A stretch of 64,000 nucleotides of DNA from JTS-RE37 sp041743975 (GCA_041743975.1 JBGTLT010000057.1:1-64000), one strand, 5' to 3'; shown: positions 1 through 9,008, counted from the stretch's first letter. Translations and numbers: made by a program. The notes: generated from the sequence alone by a model not told the origin.

Positions 1-135
1 ACTGTTAAATTGTATTAATTGCTGTAACCATCGTCATCCCGAAACGTCTATAGATAAACCCTTAGAATATAATCGTTGATAAAGCTATATTTTTAAATTT
101 AATGGTTAGTGTTTAGTGTAGCTTATCAATGTAAG

Positions 136-166
136 AAACCCCGGCGGCCTGCCGGGGTTTCGTTTT
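136..166. terminator. Rho-independent terminator of a gene left of the window
   Basis: AAACCCCGGC (136-145) and GCCGGGGTTT (151-160) form a perfect 10-bp GC-rich stem around a GGCCT loop, followed by CGTTTTATTT. No gene inside the window ends here on the plus strand, so it most likely terminates a gene lying left of position 1. The stem is flanked by A and T runs, so it could work in both directions. Confidence 0.8.
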
Positions 167-241
167 ATTTTCCTCCCCGGCCAGGGTACGCAGTATTCTG
201 TTAAATTATGTTAAAAAGCATTCCGGCGAGTAACATATTTC

Positions 242-298
242 CCTGTTCGTCGTCCAGTAGGTTACATCAATCAATCAGTTAATCAAAAAACGAACAGG
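242..298 (+). promoter_or_regulatory. 5' leader inverted repeat abutting the start codon of the TonB-type receptor
   Basis: CCTGTTCGT (242-250) and ACGAACAGG (290-298) are perfect 9-bp complements separated by 39 nt. The right arm ends one base before the ATG at 300. If both arms are in the mRNA, the start region would sit against a stem. The pairing is seen directly; a regulatory role is inference. Confidence 0.4.
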
Positions 299-299
299 A

Positions 300-2759
300 A
301 TGAAAAAAGTTGTGCAGCTTCTTGTGCTGCTCTATTGCGGCATACTTATGGCAAGGGAACTCCCTTTGCCTCCGGGGAATTCGGACCTGAAAGCAGGGGT
401 TGTATCCGGAAAGGTAATAGACAAAACACTTCATCAAGCCGTCGCCTATGCCGCGATTGTTATAAAATCTGTCGAGGATGGCAGTACGATAAGCGGCGGT
501 ATTACAACGGAAGATGGGACTTTTGAAGTAAAAAAACTTCCTGAAGGGACCTTCAATTTTGAAGTACAATTCATTGGATACCAAACCTATTCCCAGGAAA
601 TTACGATCTCAGAAACCAACCGGAAGATAGACCTTGGGGTAATCACTTTGGAAGAAACCGTTGAAGAACTCGCCGGGGTGGAGGTGGTTGGGGAAAGGAC
701 AACCATAGAACAGAAAATAGACCGGAAAGTCATCAACGTAGGCAAGGACCTTACCACTGCCGGTGCAACCGCTTCCGATATCATGAATAATATCCCTTCC
801 GTAAATCTGGACCAGCAAACAGGTGAACTAACGCTGAGGGGGAATGCCAATGTAAGGGTCATGGTAGATGGAAAACTATCTAATGTCCCCGTAGCACAAT
901 TACTGAAACAAATTCCATCCACTTCCATTAAATCCATAGAATTGATCACCAACCCATCTGCGAAGTACAACCCGGAGGGAATGAGTGGCATCATCAATAT
1001 TGTGTTGCATAAAAATGCCAATATAGGTTTTAACGGCAATATCAGTACGGGGCTTACCTATGGGGTTGAAGCGAAATTCAATACTTCCCTGGACCTGAAC
1101 TACCGAAAGGGAAAATTCAATGTGTACGGGAATTACGGTACCAATATCGGAAAGTATTACAATCGGGGTGCCATTTACCGCGACCTGGAAAATTCCGAAC
1201 AGCTTTTTGAATTTTTTAATAACTCCAAATCCCATTTATACAAGGTGGGCATTGATTTCTTTCTAAATGAACATAATACCTTCTCCTTTTTCACCAACCA
1301 AAACAGTTTTGATGGAAAAGGCAGCGGTATCACTAACGTTCTCTACAATTCAGAACCTGTACGCAACAACAAACAATTTTTCAATAGTATACAGGATAAC
1401 TTAAGCGAGCAATACAATTTTGATTATAAACACGATTTTAAGAAGGAAGGCCATAACCTGGAACTGGAAATAGATTACAACCAATTCCGGGATGATGAAG
1501 ATGCTGACTTCAGGAGCTCCGGAAATACAGTGTTCCCGAATTATATGGATTTTGTGAATACACACAGAAAACAAACAATTGCCAACCTGGATTATGTCAA
1601 TCCACTGGACACAATTACAAAGCTCGAAGCAGGCCTGGAAGCCAGGCTATTCGAAACACAAGTGGGATATACGTCTACGGGCCTATCCTTTAGTCCCGGC
1701 GGGAGCCTGAGACCTACCCCGGATGCGGCTTTTGTCTATGGAATGGATATATACTCCGCCTACGCAACCTTTGGCCGGAACTATGAAAAGTGGTCCTATC
1801 AGTTGGGGATCCGGGTAGAAGATGTGATGGTCAAGGCAGATACAAATACGGTGCGGGCATTTACCGACAAGTATACCCAACTGTATCCTTCGGGATTTCT
1901 GACATACAATCCAACAGAAGAAAACCAGTATCAACTCAGTATAAGCCGGCGTGTAGACAGGCCAGGGCTGGATCAGGTTAACCCTATACGGGAATGGTCT
2001 ACCCCTTTGATCTCTTCCTTCGGAAATCCAATGTTGACACCACAGTTTACCAATTCCTATGAGGCCAATTATACACGGCGGTTAAAAGGGGGGAGTTTTA
2101 CTGCCGGGTTGTTCTACCGGAGCATTACCGATGAAATCAACCGGGCCGTCCTGATAGACCGGCTTGACTTGAACAAGATCATCCTGACGCACGATAACTT
2201 TGACAATACTTCGGCCTATGGCCTGGAAGTATCAGCCAATTACAAACCCATAAAATGGTGGAATATCAATGGAAGTTTTGACATCTACTCCCAAACTCAA
2301 AGGGGGTTGACGGAACGGCTGCTGACCGATAATGCGACGGCTACCCCGGAAGATATTTTAACCGAAGAGGTATCTGTGGACAATACGGCCTGGAACCTCA
2401 GGATGAACAACAGCTTTACGGTTGACAAACATGTTACACTACAGCTATTTGGTTTCTACAGAGGAGCCAACCAGAACCTGCAGTTTGAAGTGGATCCCAT
2501 GTACTTTATCAACATAGGTGCCCGGTATGGTTTTGCCGATGGGAAAGGAACCATCAGCCTTAATTTCAATGATGTTTTCAATACAATGCGCTTCGCATTC
2601 TCGGCAAATCGGCCATTTGCGCAAAACGGGCAATTTTATTGGGAAAGCCAAAATGTATATGCCGGAATTTCCTACCGCTTTGGAAGTGGCAAGAATAAAG
2701 CTACTCAACGCAAGAACAGGGATGATAATACCAAACAAGGCGGTGGTGGTATCCTATAG
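300..2759 (+). CDS. TonB-dependent receptor-like outer membrane beta-barrel protein
   Basis: 819 residues. A signal peptide covers about residues 1-18. A carboxypeptidase-regulatory-like beta-sandwich follows at about 33-115 (GVVSGKVIDKTLHQAVAYA start), then a plug-like region at about 130-240 with the ITNPSAKYNPEGMSGIINI stretch typical of this group, then a long beta-barrel rich in aromatic/Asn strands to about 795 (outer membrane beta-barrel family 3). The C-terminus is a basic and glycine-rich tail after the last strand. The family sits in the outer membrane of Bacteroidota and is related to TonB-dependent transporters; the substrate cannot be read from the sequence. No SusD partner is adjacent, which argues against a classical polysaccharide locus. 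It is a single-gene unit with an inverted repeat directly before its ATG. Confidence 0.85.
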   Translation: MKKVVQLLVLLYCGILMARELPLPPGNSDLKAGVVSGKVIDKTLHQAVAYAAIVIKSVEDGSTISGGITTEDGTFEVKKLPEGTFNFEVQFIGYQTYSQEITISETNRKIDLGVITLEETVEELAGVEVVGERTTIEQKIDRKVINVGKDLTTAGATASDIMNNIPSVNLDQQTGELTLRGNANVRVMVDGKLSNVPVAQLLKQIPSTSIKSIELITNPSAKYNPEGMSGIINIVLHKNANIGFNGNISTGLTYGVEAKFNTSLDLNYRKGKFNVYGNYGTNIGKYYNRGAIYRDLENSEQLFEFFNNSKSHLYKVGIDFFLNEHNTFSFFTNQNSFDGKGSGITNVLYNSEPVRNNKQFFNSIQDNLSEQYNFDYKHDFKKEGHNLELEIDYNQFRDDEDADFRSSGNTVFPNYMDFVNTHRKQTIANLDYVNPLDTITKLEAGLEARLFETQVGYTSTGLSFSPGGSLRPTPDAAFVYGMDIYSAYATFGRNYEKWSYQLGIRVEDVMVKADTNTVRAFTDKYTQLYPSGFLTYNPTEENQYQLSISRRVDRPGLDQVNPIREWSTPLISSFGNPMLTPQFTNSYEANYTRRLKGGSFTAGLFYRSITDEINRAVLIDRLDLNKIILTHDNFDNTSAYGLEVSANYKPIKWWNINGSFDIYSQTQRGLTERLLTDNATATPEDILTEEVSVDNTAWNLRMNNSFTVDKHVTLQLFGFYRGANQNLQFEVDPMYFINIGARYGFADGKGTISLNFNDVFNTMRFAFSANRPFAQNGQFYWESQNVYAGISYRFGSGKNKATQRKNRDDNTKQGGGGIL

Positions 2760-2946
2760 CTGTTGAAATAAAAGACGGGAACCGGAAGTGCATGGACATC
2801 GCGTTTCCGGGCTACTGGTAGCTGAAGCCACGTTCCATATAATTTTAATGTCTAAGGGTTCCGGGGCTTTTTATGGAGTTAAAGGGCACTGGTCAGGGGC
2901 GGATTTTCGATATAATTTGCATCCTTTGATTTAGAAACAGGTTTGG

Positions 2947-3954
2947 TTACCATCTTATGATGGCACTGCCCCAGGTAAAACCACTGCCGAAGGCAGCCAG
3001 GATAACCAGGTCACCCGACTTAATTTTCCCCAGTTCCCATGCTTCCGTAAGTGCAATTGGGATGGAAGCTGCCGTGGTATTCCCATATTTCATGATATTA
3101 TTGAAAACCTGATCATCTCCCAGGCCGAATTTCTTTTGGATGAATTGCGAAATTCGCAGATTGGCCTGGTGGGGTATCAGCATGTCAATATCTGAAGGCT
3201 TCAGATTATTGGCTTCCAGTCCTTCCATGATCACTTCGCTAAAACGGACTACAGCATTTTTAAACACAAACTGGCCATTCATGTAAGGATAATACGATTC
3301 ATCGTCAGGATCATTGTCGGCCAGGATATCCGTAACCCATCGCTGGCCCATGCCTGGCGCAATGAGCGATAATTCCTCTGCATGCTGTCCTTCCGAATGG
3401 AGATGAGTAGATAAGATCCCTTTGTCACTCATTGTCTCCCGGCTAAGCACCGCAGCCCCTGCCCCATCACCAAAAATTACAGATACGCCCCTGCCCCTGG
3501 TGGTCATATCGAGGCCATGGGAATGCAACTCTGAACCGATTACCAGCACATTTTTATACATGCCGCTCTTGATATACTGGTCAGCTATGGAAAGCGCATA
3601 CACAAAACCTGAACACTGGTTGCGGACATCCAATGCCCCCACAGTACTGATACCCAGATCGCGTTGTACCAAAACCCCGGGGCCCGGGAAATAATAATCG
3701 GGACTCAAGGTGGCGAAAACAATGAAATCTATATCGTTCTTGTCCAGTCCTGCCCGTTCGATTGCAACCTTTGCAGCTTTTACCCCCATACTCGTGGTAG
3801 TATCTTCCCCTTTGATAACATGGCGCCGCTCCCTGATCCCTGTCCGCTCCTGTATCCAGGCGTCATCGGTTTCCATCAGTTGCGCAAGGTCATTATTGGT
3901 AATCACGTTTTCAGGCACAAAATAACCCAATCCCGTTATTTTTGAATTATACAT
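2947..3954 (-). CDS. fabH: Beta-ketoacyl-ACP synthase III (FabH-type)
   Basis: 335 residues, the normal length for the family. It starts fatty acid synthesis by condensing an acyl-CoA primer with malonyl-ACP in the cytoplasm. The catalytic triad is visible: Cys114 in RNQCSGFVYA, His in LIPHQANLR (about 265) and Asn in KYGNTTAAS (about 295). The N-terminus (KITGLGYFVPENVITNNDL) and the C-terminal GSGFTWGSAIIRW are classic. The gene stands alone; the usual rpmF/plsX neighbours are absent, so it may be an additional KASIII rather than the only one. It is divergent from htpG across a 465-bp gap. The start is the only good ATG before the conserved fold. Confidence 0.93.
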   Translation of the reverse strand: MYNSKITGLGYFVPENVITNNDLAQLMETDDAWIQERTGIRERRHVIKGEDTTTSMGVKAAKVAIERAGLDKNDIDFIVFATLSPDYYFPGPGVLVQRDLGISTVGALDVRNQCSGFVYALSIADQYIKSGMYKNVLVIGSELHSHGLDMTTRGRGVSVIFGDGAGAAVLSRETMSDKGILSTHLHSEGQHAEELSLIAPGMGQRWVTDILADNDPDDESYYPYMNGQFVFKNAVVRFSEVIMEGLEANNLKPSDIDMLIPHQANLRISQFIQKKFGLGDDQVFNNIMKYGNTTAASIPIALTEAWELGKIKSGDLVILAAFGSGFTWGSAIIRW

Positions 3955-4419
3955 GTATTCGAAGTTTTACTGTGGTGCTGGCTTTGAAACCGTAAAAAAA
4001 GGTTGTGCTTTCATTACTAAAATCTAAGATAGTTAAATATAGTTGATGTTTCCCGCCCGGAAGAATAAGTTTTAAACGCAAAAGCGTGTCCCTGAGAAGA
4101 ACACGCTTTCTTACAACCTAACCAAATCAATGAACAATATTGATTGTATTATAAAATTCTTTTTCATAACAACCTCATACTGTCAGTGACCTGTCAAAGA
4201 TAAATAATGTTTAATATTTATCGTATTTTATTAAACAAAATATATGTTAAATTTTAAGGACAAAGAGTATCCTGCCTATTCTTCTTCTTCATTCTCGCCT
4301 TATGACTGCCGGCGGAACCGGATGACATCTTAATACAGATTGTGTCAGTTTGTCACCCTTGGGCAGTGTGGTACTTTTTTTGACTTGTATGGAATCAGTA
4401 TAAACAATAAATCAATAAT
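3955..4419. other. Divergent fabH-htpG intergenic region (465 bp)
   Basis: No protein-coding gene is seen. The region is AT-rich and contains a perfect 9-bp hairpin (AAAGCGTGT 4081-4089, ACACGCTTT 4101-4109), a minus-strand -7-like TATCTTTG (4202-4195), and near htpG a TGTCA direct repeat with a -24/-12-like element. The hairpin lies between the possible minus-strand promoter and fabH. It may be an attenuator in the fabH leader or the terminator of a roughly 110-nt RNA. Confidence 0.5.
4343..4384 (+). promoter_or_regulatory. Candidate sigma-54-like promoter of htpG with TGTCA repeat
   Basis: TGGTAC (4369-4374), five T (4375-4379) and TTGAC (4380-4384) match the spacing of a -24/-12 element (consensus TGGCAC-N5-TTGCW) with substitutions in both boxes. 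Two TGTCA units (4343-4347 and 4351-4355) lie about 15-25 bp upstream, where an activator or repressor could bind. The predicted start near 4396 leaves a leader of about 24 nt before the ATG at 4420. Assignment to sigma-54 is inference. Confidence 0.4.
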
Positions 4420-6306
4420 ATGGCAACAGGCAAGATCAATGTTTCGGTTGAAAACATATTTCCATTAATCAAGAAATTCCTCTATAGCGATCATGAGATC
4501 TTTTTACGGGAATTGATTTCAAATGCTACGGATGCAACTTTAAAAATGAAGCACCTGGCATCTATAGGAGAAGCTAAAGTAGAATATGGCAATCCCATCA
4601 TTGAAGTTAAGATTGATAAGAAAGGTAAAAAAATTCATATCATCGACCAGGGGATCGGCATGACGGAAGAGGAGGTCAAAAAATATATCAATGAAGTGGC
4701 CTTTTCAGGGGCTGAAGAATTTTTAGACAAATATAAGGACGCTGGGAAGGACGCCGGAATCATCGGCCACTTCGGCCTTGGTTTCTATTCTTCCTTCATG
4801 GTGGCAAACAAGGTAGAGATCATCACTAAAAGTTACACTGACGCACCCGCCATTCACTGGACCTGTGATGGGTCTCCGAAGTTCAGTTTAAAAAAGTCGG
4901 ATAAAGAAGAGCGGGGTACGGAAGTAATCCTTCACATCGCGCAGGATTCCACCGAGTTTCTGAAGGAAGAGCGCATCACTACCCTGTTGCGGAAATATAA
5001 TAAGTTTATGCCGGTGCCCATCAAATTCGGTACCCGGACAGAAACGCTGCCAAAACCGGAAGGTGCAAAAGAAGAAGATGCGGCCCCAACCCAGGAAGTG
5101 GATAATATCATCAACAATCCCACACCTGCCTGGACTAAAAAACCGACCGAGCTAGAAGACGAAGATTACAAATCCTTTTACCGGGAATTATATCCCATGC
5201 AATTCGAGGATCCGTTATTCCATATCCATTTGAATGTTGATTATCCCTTCCACCTTACGGGGATTCTATATTTCCCTAAGATTACCCAGGACCTGAATAT
5301 ACAAAAAGACCGGATCCAACTTTACCAGAATCAGGTATACATCACAGATAATGTAGAAGGTATCGTCCCTGAATTCCTGACGATGCTCAGGGGTGTGATC
5401 GATTCCCCTGACATCCCCTTGAATGTTTCCCGTTCTTATTTGCAGGCAGACGGGGAAGTGAAGAAGATCGCATCTTACATTACCCGGAAAGTAGCCGATA
5501 AACTTACATCGCTTTTTAAAGAAAACCGGGAGGATTTTGAGAAGAAATGGAACGATATCAAGCTGGTGATAGAATATGGTATGTTGTCTGAAGAGAAATT
5601 CTTTGAAAAAGCTGACAAATTTGCCTTGTATCCAACGGTGGATGGTTCCTATTATACCCTGGAAGAATTGAAGGAAAAATTAAAACCCCTCCAGACGGAT
5701 AAGGATGAAAAGCTGGTGATTCTGTACGCTTCTGATACCGAAGCGCAGCACAGTTATATCGAAGCGGCCAAGGTGAAAAATTATGAAGTGCTGCTAATGG
5801 ACTCCCCTATAGTTGGCCACCTGATGCAGAAAATGGAAAGTTCCAATGATAAACTCTCCTTCGCCCGGGTCGATACAGATCATGTGGATAACCTCATCAA
5901 GAAGGAGGATACCCAGATCAGTAAATTATCCGATGAGGAAAAGGAAAGGCTAAAAACCAATCTGAAAGAAGTGATTACTTCCAAATCCTATACCATACAG
6001 TTGGAAGCGATGGACAGCAATGCCTCTCCTTTTATCATAACTGAGCCCGAGTTCATGCGAAGGATGAAGGAAATGTCAAAGACCGGCGGGGGAGGAATGT
6101 TCGGAATGGGGAATATGCCCGAAATGTACAACCTCATCGTTAATACCAATCATGAATTGGTTGCCGAAATCCTGAACACAAAGACCGATAAAAAACGGGA
6201 AAGGCTGATCAATCAATCCCTGGACCTTGCACGACTATCCAAGGGGCTTTTAAAAGGTGAGGAACTGACAAACTTCATAAAACGAAGTTATGAGATGGTG
6301 AAATAA
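4420..6306 (+). CDS. htpG: Molecular chaperone HtpG (bacterial Hsp90)
   Basis: 628 residues. A cytosolic ATP-dependent chaperone that remodels late-folding clients with the DnaK system. The GHKL ATPase domain (about 1-215) shows IFLRELISNATDAT with the catalytic Glu and nucleotide-binding Asn, DQGIGMTEEE, and the lid/GHFGLGFYSSFMVA motif. The middle domain follows (about 240-450; the YPMQFEDPLFHIHLNVDYPF region), then a C-terminal dimerisation domain with a methionine-rich stretch (about 555-570). A strong hairpin terminator follows directly, so it is monocistronic. The upstream -24/-12-like element suggests stress control separate from the main sigma factor. Confidence 0.97.
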   Translation: MATGKINVSVENIFPLIKKFLYSDHEIFLRELISNATDATLKMKHLASIGEAKVEYGNPIIEVKIDKKGKKIHIIDQGIGMTEEEVKKYINEVAFSGAEEFLDKYKDAGKDAGIIGHFGLGFYSSFMVANKVEIITKSYTDAPAIHWTCDGSPKFSLKKSDKEERGTEVILHIAQDSTEFLKEERITTLLRKYNKFMPVPIKFGTRTETLPKPEGAKEEDAAPTQEVDNIINNPTPAWTKKPTELEDEDYKSFYRELYPMQFEDPLFHIHLNVDYPFHLTGILYFPKITQDLNIQKDRIQLYQNQVYITDNVEGIVPEFLTMLRGVIDSPDIPLNVSRSYLQADGEVKKIASYITRKVADKLTSLFKENREDFEKKWNDIKLVIEYGMLSEEKFFEKADKFALYPTVDGSYYTLEELKEKLKPLQTDKDEKLVILYASDTEAQHSYIEAAKVKNYEVLLMDSPIVGHLMQKMESSNDKLSFARVDTDHVDNLIKKEDTQISKLSDEEKERLKTNLKEVITSKSYTIQLEAMDSNASPFIITEPEFMRRMKEMSKTGGGGMFGMGNMPEMYNLIVNTNHELVAEILNTKTDKKRERLINQSLDLARLSKGLLKGEELTNFIKRSYEMVK

Positions 6307-6326
6307 GATAGATCCATATATATCCC

Positions 6327-6361
6327 AAAAAACCGCTTCAATAACCCGGAGCGGTTTTTTT
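6327..6361 (+). terminator. htpG terminator
   Basis: AAAAAACCGCT (6327-6337) pairs perfectly with AGCGGTTTTTT (6350-6360), an 11-bp stem ending in a T run, 20 bp after the htpG stop codon. The A run on the left arm would also allow termination from the minus strand, where the ankyrin gene ends at 6454. Confidence 0.9.
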
Positions 6362-6453
6362 ATGGCATTCTTTCAATGGCTCCCTATTCCATGTTCAAAA
6401 ATCCAGCTGTTGTACCCCTTTCCAGAACACGGAACGTGAAAGCCGGTACCCAT

Positions 6454-7197
6454 TTATCCCTGTAAGTACTTATTGGGGATATTGGGCGGTATGATCTCTA
6501 TTTGAAACCGATGTTTGAGCAGGAGTGCCACCGTATTGTAAACTGCCTTTTCCTGCCGGTGCATTTGTGGCAGGAGGCCCATCATAGCATAGCTGATAGG
6601 GTTCACGGCAGGGATCAGGGTTTCCCAGTCATACCCCCTCCCCCATACCATGCCCGGCACGGTAATCTCAAGGTTTGCCCCCCTGCTTATCAGAAAGTGC
6701 ATCATTTCGGATGACTGGTCGTTATTCTGGTTTACTGTATGGAAAATTGGGGTTTGTCACCCGAAGCCATCAGCATCTGTACCCGCCGTACAATCAACCC
6801 ATAGTCCGTAGTGCACCAGGATTTCCGCACAGCGGAAATGATTGAATTCTGCACAAATATGCAACAATGACACTTCCCGGAAAGGGGTATATGCACATGG
6901 CATAGTATATCTTGAATTTATACATTCAGCTTCCGCCGTAAGGCATTTTTTCAGGGCATCGGCGTCATCCAGAAGGACTGCCAGTAAAGCTTTATCCGGT
7001 AATTGCAGCCCATGGTCTGAAAAAGCCCGTACACATTCCTTAAATTTTGGCCCCCTGGTATATTCGCCAATTAATTCGTAAATCAAAGGCATCCCATTAT
7101 AGGCTTCATTTGGATTTACCCCTGCTTGAAAGCCCTGAATAATCCCTTCCGGGGAATGAAGTTCGATCTGATAGATTATGTTTTGTAAGGGATTCAT
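6454..7197 (-). pseudogene. Ankyrin-repeat protein gene broken by one in-frame stop
   Basis: The frame reads 146 codons from the ATG at 7197 to TGA at 6759-6757, then continues in the same frame, without shift, to 6454 as a further ~100 codons. The repeat crossing the stop reads DGFG-stop-QTPIFHTVNQNND followed by EMMHFLISRGANLEI, so the stop sits exactly where the ankyrin G-x-TPLH motif expects glycine (GGA to TGA, one base). The upstream half also has ankyrin-like helices (SLLHICAEFNHFRCAEILVHYG). Ankyrin repeats bind protein partners; no specific target is evident. It is probably a recent pseudogene, or a base-call error with an intact gene of about 247 codons. Confidence 0.75.
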
Positions 7198-7588
7198 AGG
7201 ACATGTATTTAGTGCTTTTCAAGGCAGGTATTTCAATCCTCCAAACAATTCAATCACCATTGCTGAGGCAACCCGGAAGGACATTCCCATAATCAGTATT
7301 GTCCATCCACAAAGGCAATCTTATCGCAGGGAGGCGCAATTTTTTACATAGGCGCCGATGTAGTTCCCTTTCTTTTCCGGATTCCTGCAGGCTGAAGCCG
7401 TGCGCAGCCATGGCAAAGCGAATTTAATTCGATGATCCATAATTCCCATTTTTAAGCAGGTCATTTAAGCCATCTATCCTAAAATTAGTGGATTCCGGGC
7501 GAACCACAAGTGAAAAAGCAACATGAACCTTTCCTTTAAAGCTACTCCCAATTCCTGTATAAGATCCTTTTCTCCTTATCTTTGACTG
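7198..7588. other. 391-bp gap without a convincing gene
   Basis: It lies between the divergently transcribed broken ankyrin gene and the DoxX-like gene. A minus-strand frame at 7424-7702 overlaps the DoxX-like gene and has no family-like features, so I treat it as a shadow. No hairpin with a T run, tRNA or clear promoter was seen. Confidence 0.5.
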
Positions 7589-7948
7589 GTGGATTATCCC
7601 TGGCATCTGTATCTTATGGCAGCAATGTACTGTATCGCAGGCAGCTGCCATTTCATCAAACCGAAGGTCTATCTTAGGATCATGCCGCGGTACCTGCCCC
7701 ATCCGAGGCTGTTGGTCTTCCTGAGCGGGTTCACAGAAATTGCCCTTGGTATTGGGATTTGTATCCCGGTACTAAAGAATTATGCGATTTCCGGTTTAAT
7801 AGGGATGTTAGCGGCTTTCTTGTTGGTGCATGTTTATATGCTTTCGGGGGATAAAGCCGGGGCCGGCATTCCCAAATGGCTCCTGCTGCTCCGGCTTCCT
7901 TTACAATTTGCCCTTATGTACTGGGCTTATAGTTACCTGCCCCTGTGA
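7589..7948 (+). CDS. DoxX-like small integral membrane protein
   Basis: 119 residues with about four hydrophobic segments (roughly 5-22, 45-62, 68-86, 95-116) and the WHLYLMAAMYCIAGSCHF opening plus FLSGFTEIALGIGI core seen in DoxX / DoxD-like proteins. It is predicted to sit in the inner membrane. Some relatives take part in quinone-linked oxidation or sulfur-stress responses, but no function is assigned here. The frame starts at GTG 7589; ATG codons at 7616 and 7625 would remove part of the first helix, so GTG is preferred. It converges on the anti-sigma gene with 4 bp between stops and no terminator visible. Confidence 0.7.
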   Translation: MDYPWHLYLMAAMYCIAGSCHFIKPKVYLRIMPRYLPHPRLLVFLSGFTEIALGIGICIPVLKNYAISGLIGMLAAFLLVHVYMLSGDKAGAGIPKWLLLLRLPLQFALMYWAYSYLPL

Positions 7949-7952
7949 CCAT

Positions 7953-8372
7953 TCAATTTAATTTATAGAATTTATCCCATGAATTCCGCACCAGGTACAC
8001 ATGAAGAAAAACAAAGCTAAAAATAGCCGCGATGCCATAGATCAATGAATTGGGCGCAGACCATTGATAAAAGGTCCGAAAGAAATCCGGTCTGGTTAGT
8101 CGGTCCCACGAGATCATAGAGAGCCATTGTGGTTGCAATTCGGCCTTCCCCCAAACCGTATATGCTACCAGGGACAGGATTACAACTGCCAGAAAAATCC
8201 AAAATTCTTTGGATATCAGTGGTTTATAGATTAATACAGGGCTTCTGGATTCTACTTTCCCGATTTCGGCAAGCACCTTATCCGTAAAATTTGATGAAGG
8301 GGAATCCAGACCGGCTTCCTCTACCATTTTCTTTATCAAACCATCCCAAACCTCTTCTTTACGAGTTTTCAT
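7953..8372 (-). CDS. Putative anti-sigma factor, small two-helix membrane protein
   Basis: 139 residues. The N-terminal ~60 residues are cytoplasmic-like (WDGLIKKMVEEAGLDSPSSN), followed by two membrane helices (about 67-84 and 112-132). It overlaps the 3' end of the ECF sigma gene by 14 bp, so the two are translationally coupled. A membrane protein encoded directly behind an ECF sigma gene is usually its anti-sigma factor, which holds the sigma at the membrane until a signal arrives. No zinc-finger HxxxCxxC motif is present, so it is not a ZAS-type anti-sigma. The role is inferred from gene position and topology, not from a recognised domain. Confidence 0.6.
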   Translation of the reverse strand: MKTRKEEVWDGLIKKMVEEAGLDSPSSNFTDKVLAEIGKVESRSPVLIYKPLISKEFWIFLAVVILSLVAYTVWGKAELQPQWLSMISWDRLTRPDFFRTFYQWSAPNSLIYGIAAIFSFVFLHVYLVRNSWDKFYKLN

Positions 8373-8943
8373 AATTTCCGGCTATTTCTAAATCCACATT
8401 CTTTTTCATTATTTCTGCCAATCGCTTCCGGCTCCGGAAGAGCCTTACTTTGGCTGTGTTCGCGCTAATCCCCAATACCGATGCAATTTCATCCAACGTC
8501 AGTCCATCATAATAGTGCAATGTAATCAGTATACTGTCCCCGTCCGTCAATTGATCCACCGCCTGCCTGATAATAGCCTTCCGTTCTGAGGCTTCCAAAC
8601 AGTCCAGGGGGCCATCGATGGCCGAAAGATGGTATTTCCCTGCAATGTCCATGGAAACCATTTCAGGCTTCCTTTTATTTTTCTTTGCGTAATCCAGGCT
8701 TTTATAATACGCGATCCTATACAACCAGGTTGAAAATTTGGCATCCCCTTTATAAGTGTGTAAGGCCTTATAGGCATTGATAAAAACATCCTGGGCTACC
8801 TCCTCTGCATCTTCGCGGTTCTTTACAACCTTTAATGCGATCGTAAAGACCATATGTTTATATCGATCGATCAATACTGCAAAAGCACGACGGTCTCCTT
8901 CGAGTATTTTATCTATACTAATTTGGTCCTGGTTGTGGCTCAT
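8359..8943 (-). CDS. ECF-type RNA polymerase sigma factor
   Basis: 194 residues, the usual ECF size. Region 2 (about 20-95) contains LIDRYKHMVFTIALKVVKN, the DAEEVAQDVFINAY segment and FSTWLYRIAYYKSLDY. Region 4 (about 130-180) has the helix-turn-helix TLDEIASVLGISANTAKVRL. It redirects RNA polymerase to alternative promoters under stress. It is co-transcribed with the overlapping putative anti-sigma gene and is divergent from a DUF6249 gene. Its own upstream region carries TGTAACC-N16-CGTC facing this gene (8981 to 8955), and the same element faces the DUF6249 gene. That fits positive autoregulation plus control of the neighbour. The start at 8943 lies 12 nt after the -10-like CGTC, which suggests a very short leader. 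Confidence 0.93.
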   Translation of the reverse strand: MSHNQDQISIDKILEGDRRAFAVLIDRYKHMVFTIALKVVKNREDAEEVAQDVFINAYKALHTYKGDAKFSTWLYRIAYYKSLDYAKKNKRKPEMVSMDIAGKYHLSAIDGPLDCLEASERKAIIRQAVDQLTDGDSILITLHYYDGLTLDEIASVLGISANTAKVRLFRSRKRLAEIMKKNVDLEIAGNYENS

Positions 8944-8954
8944 TTACAAGATAA

Positions 8955-8981
8955 GACGTTACCTATGATGTTTGGGTTACA
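8955..8981 (-). promoter_or_regulatory. Candidate ECF promoter for the sigma gene (autoregulation)
   Basis: On the minus strand TGTAACC (8981-8975), a 16-nt spacer (8974-8959) and CGTC (8958-8955) form an ECF-type -35/-10 pair. The sigma gene ATG is at 8943. The divergent promoter for the DUF6249 gene has identical boxes and spacing, which makes chance unlikely. Confidence 0.65.
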
Positions 8982-9008
8982 TAAATTACGGAGAATTTTG
9001 AAGATAGC

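Noticed and set aside
24..37. TGTAACC near a CGTC at the left edge as an ECF promoter
   Set aside because: Only 2 nt separate the boxes, not the 16 nt seen at the sigma locus.
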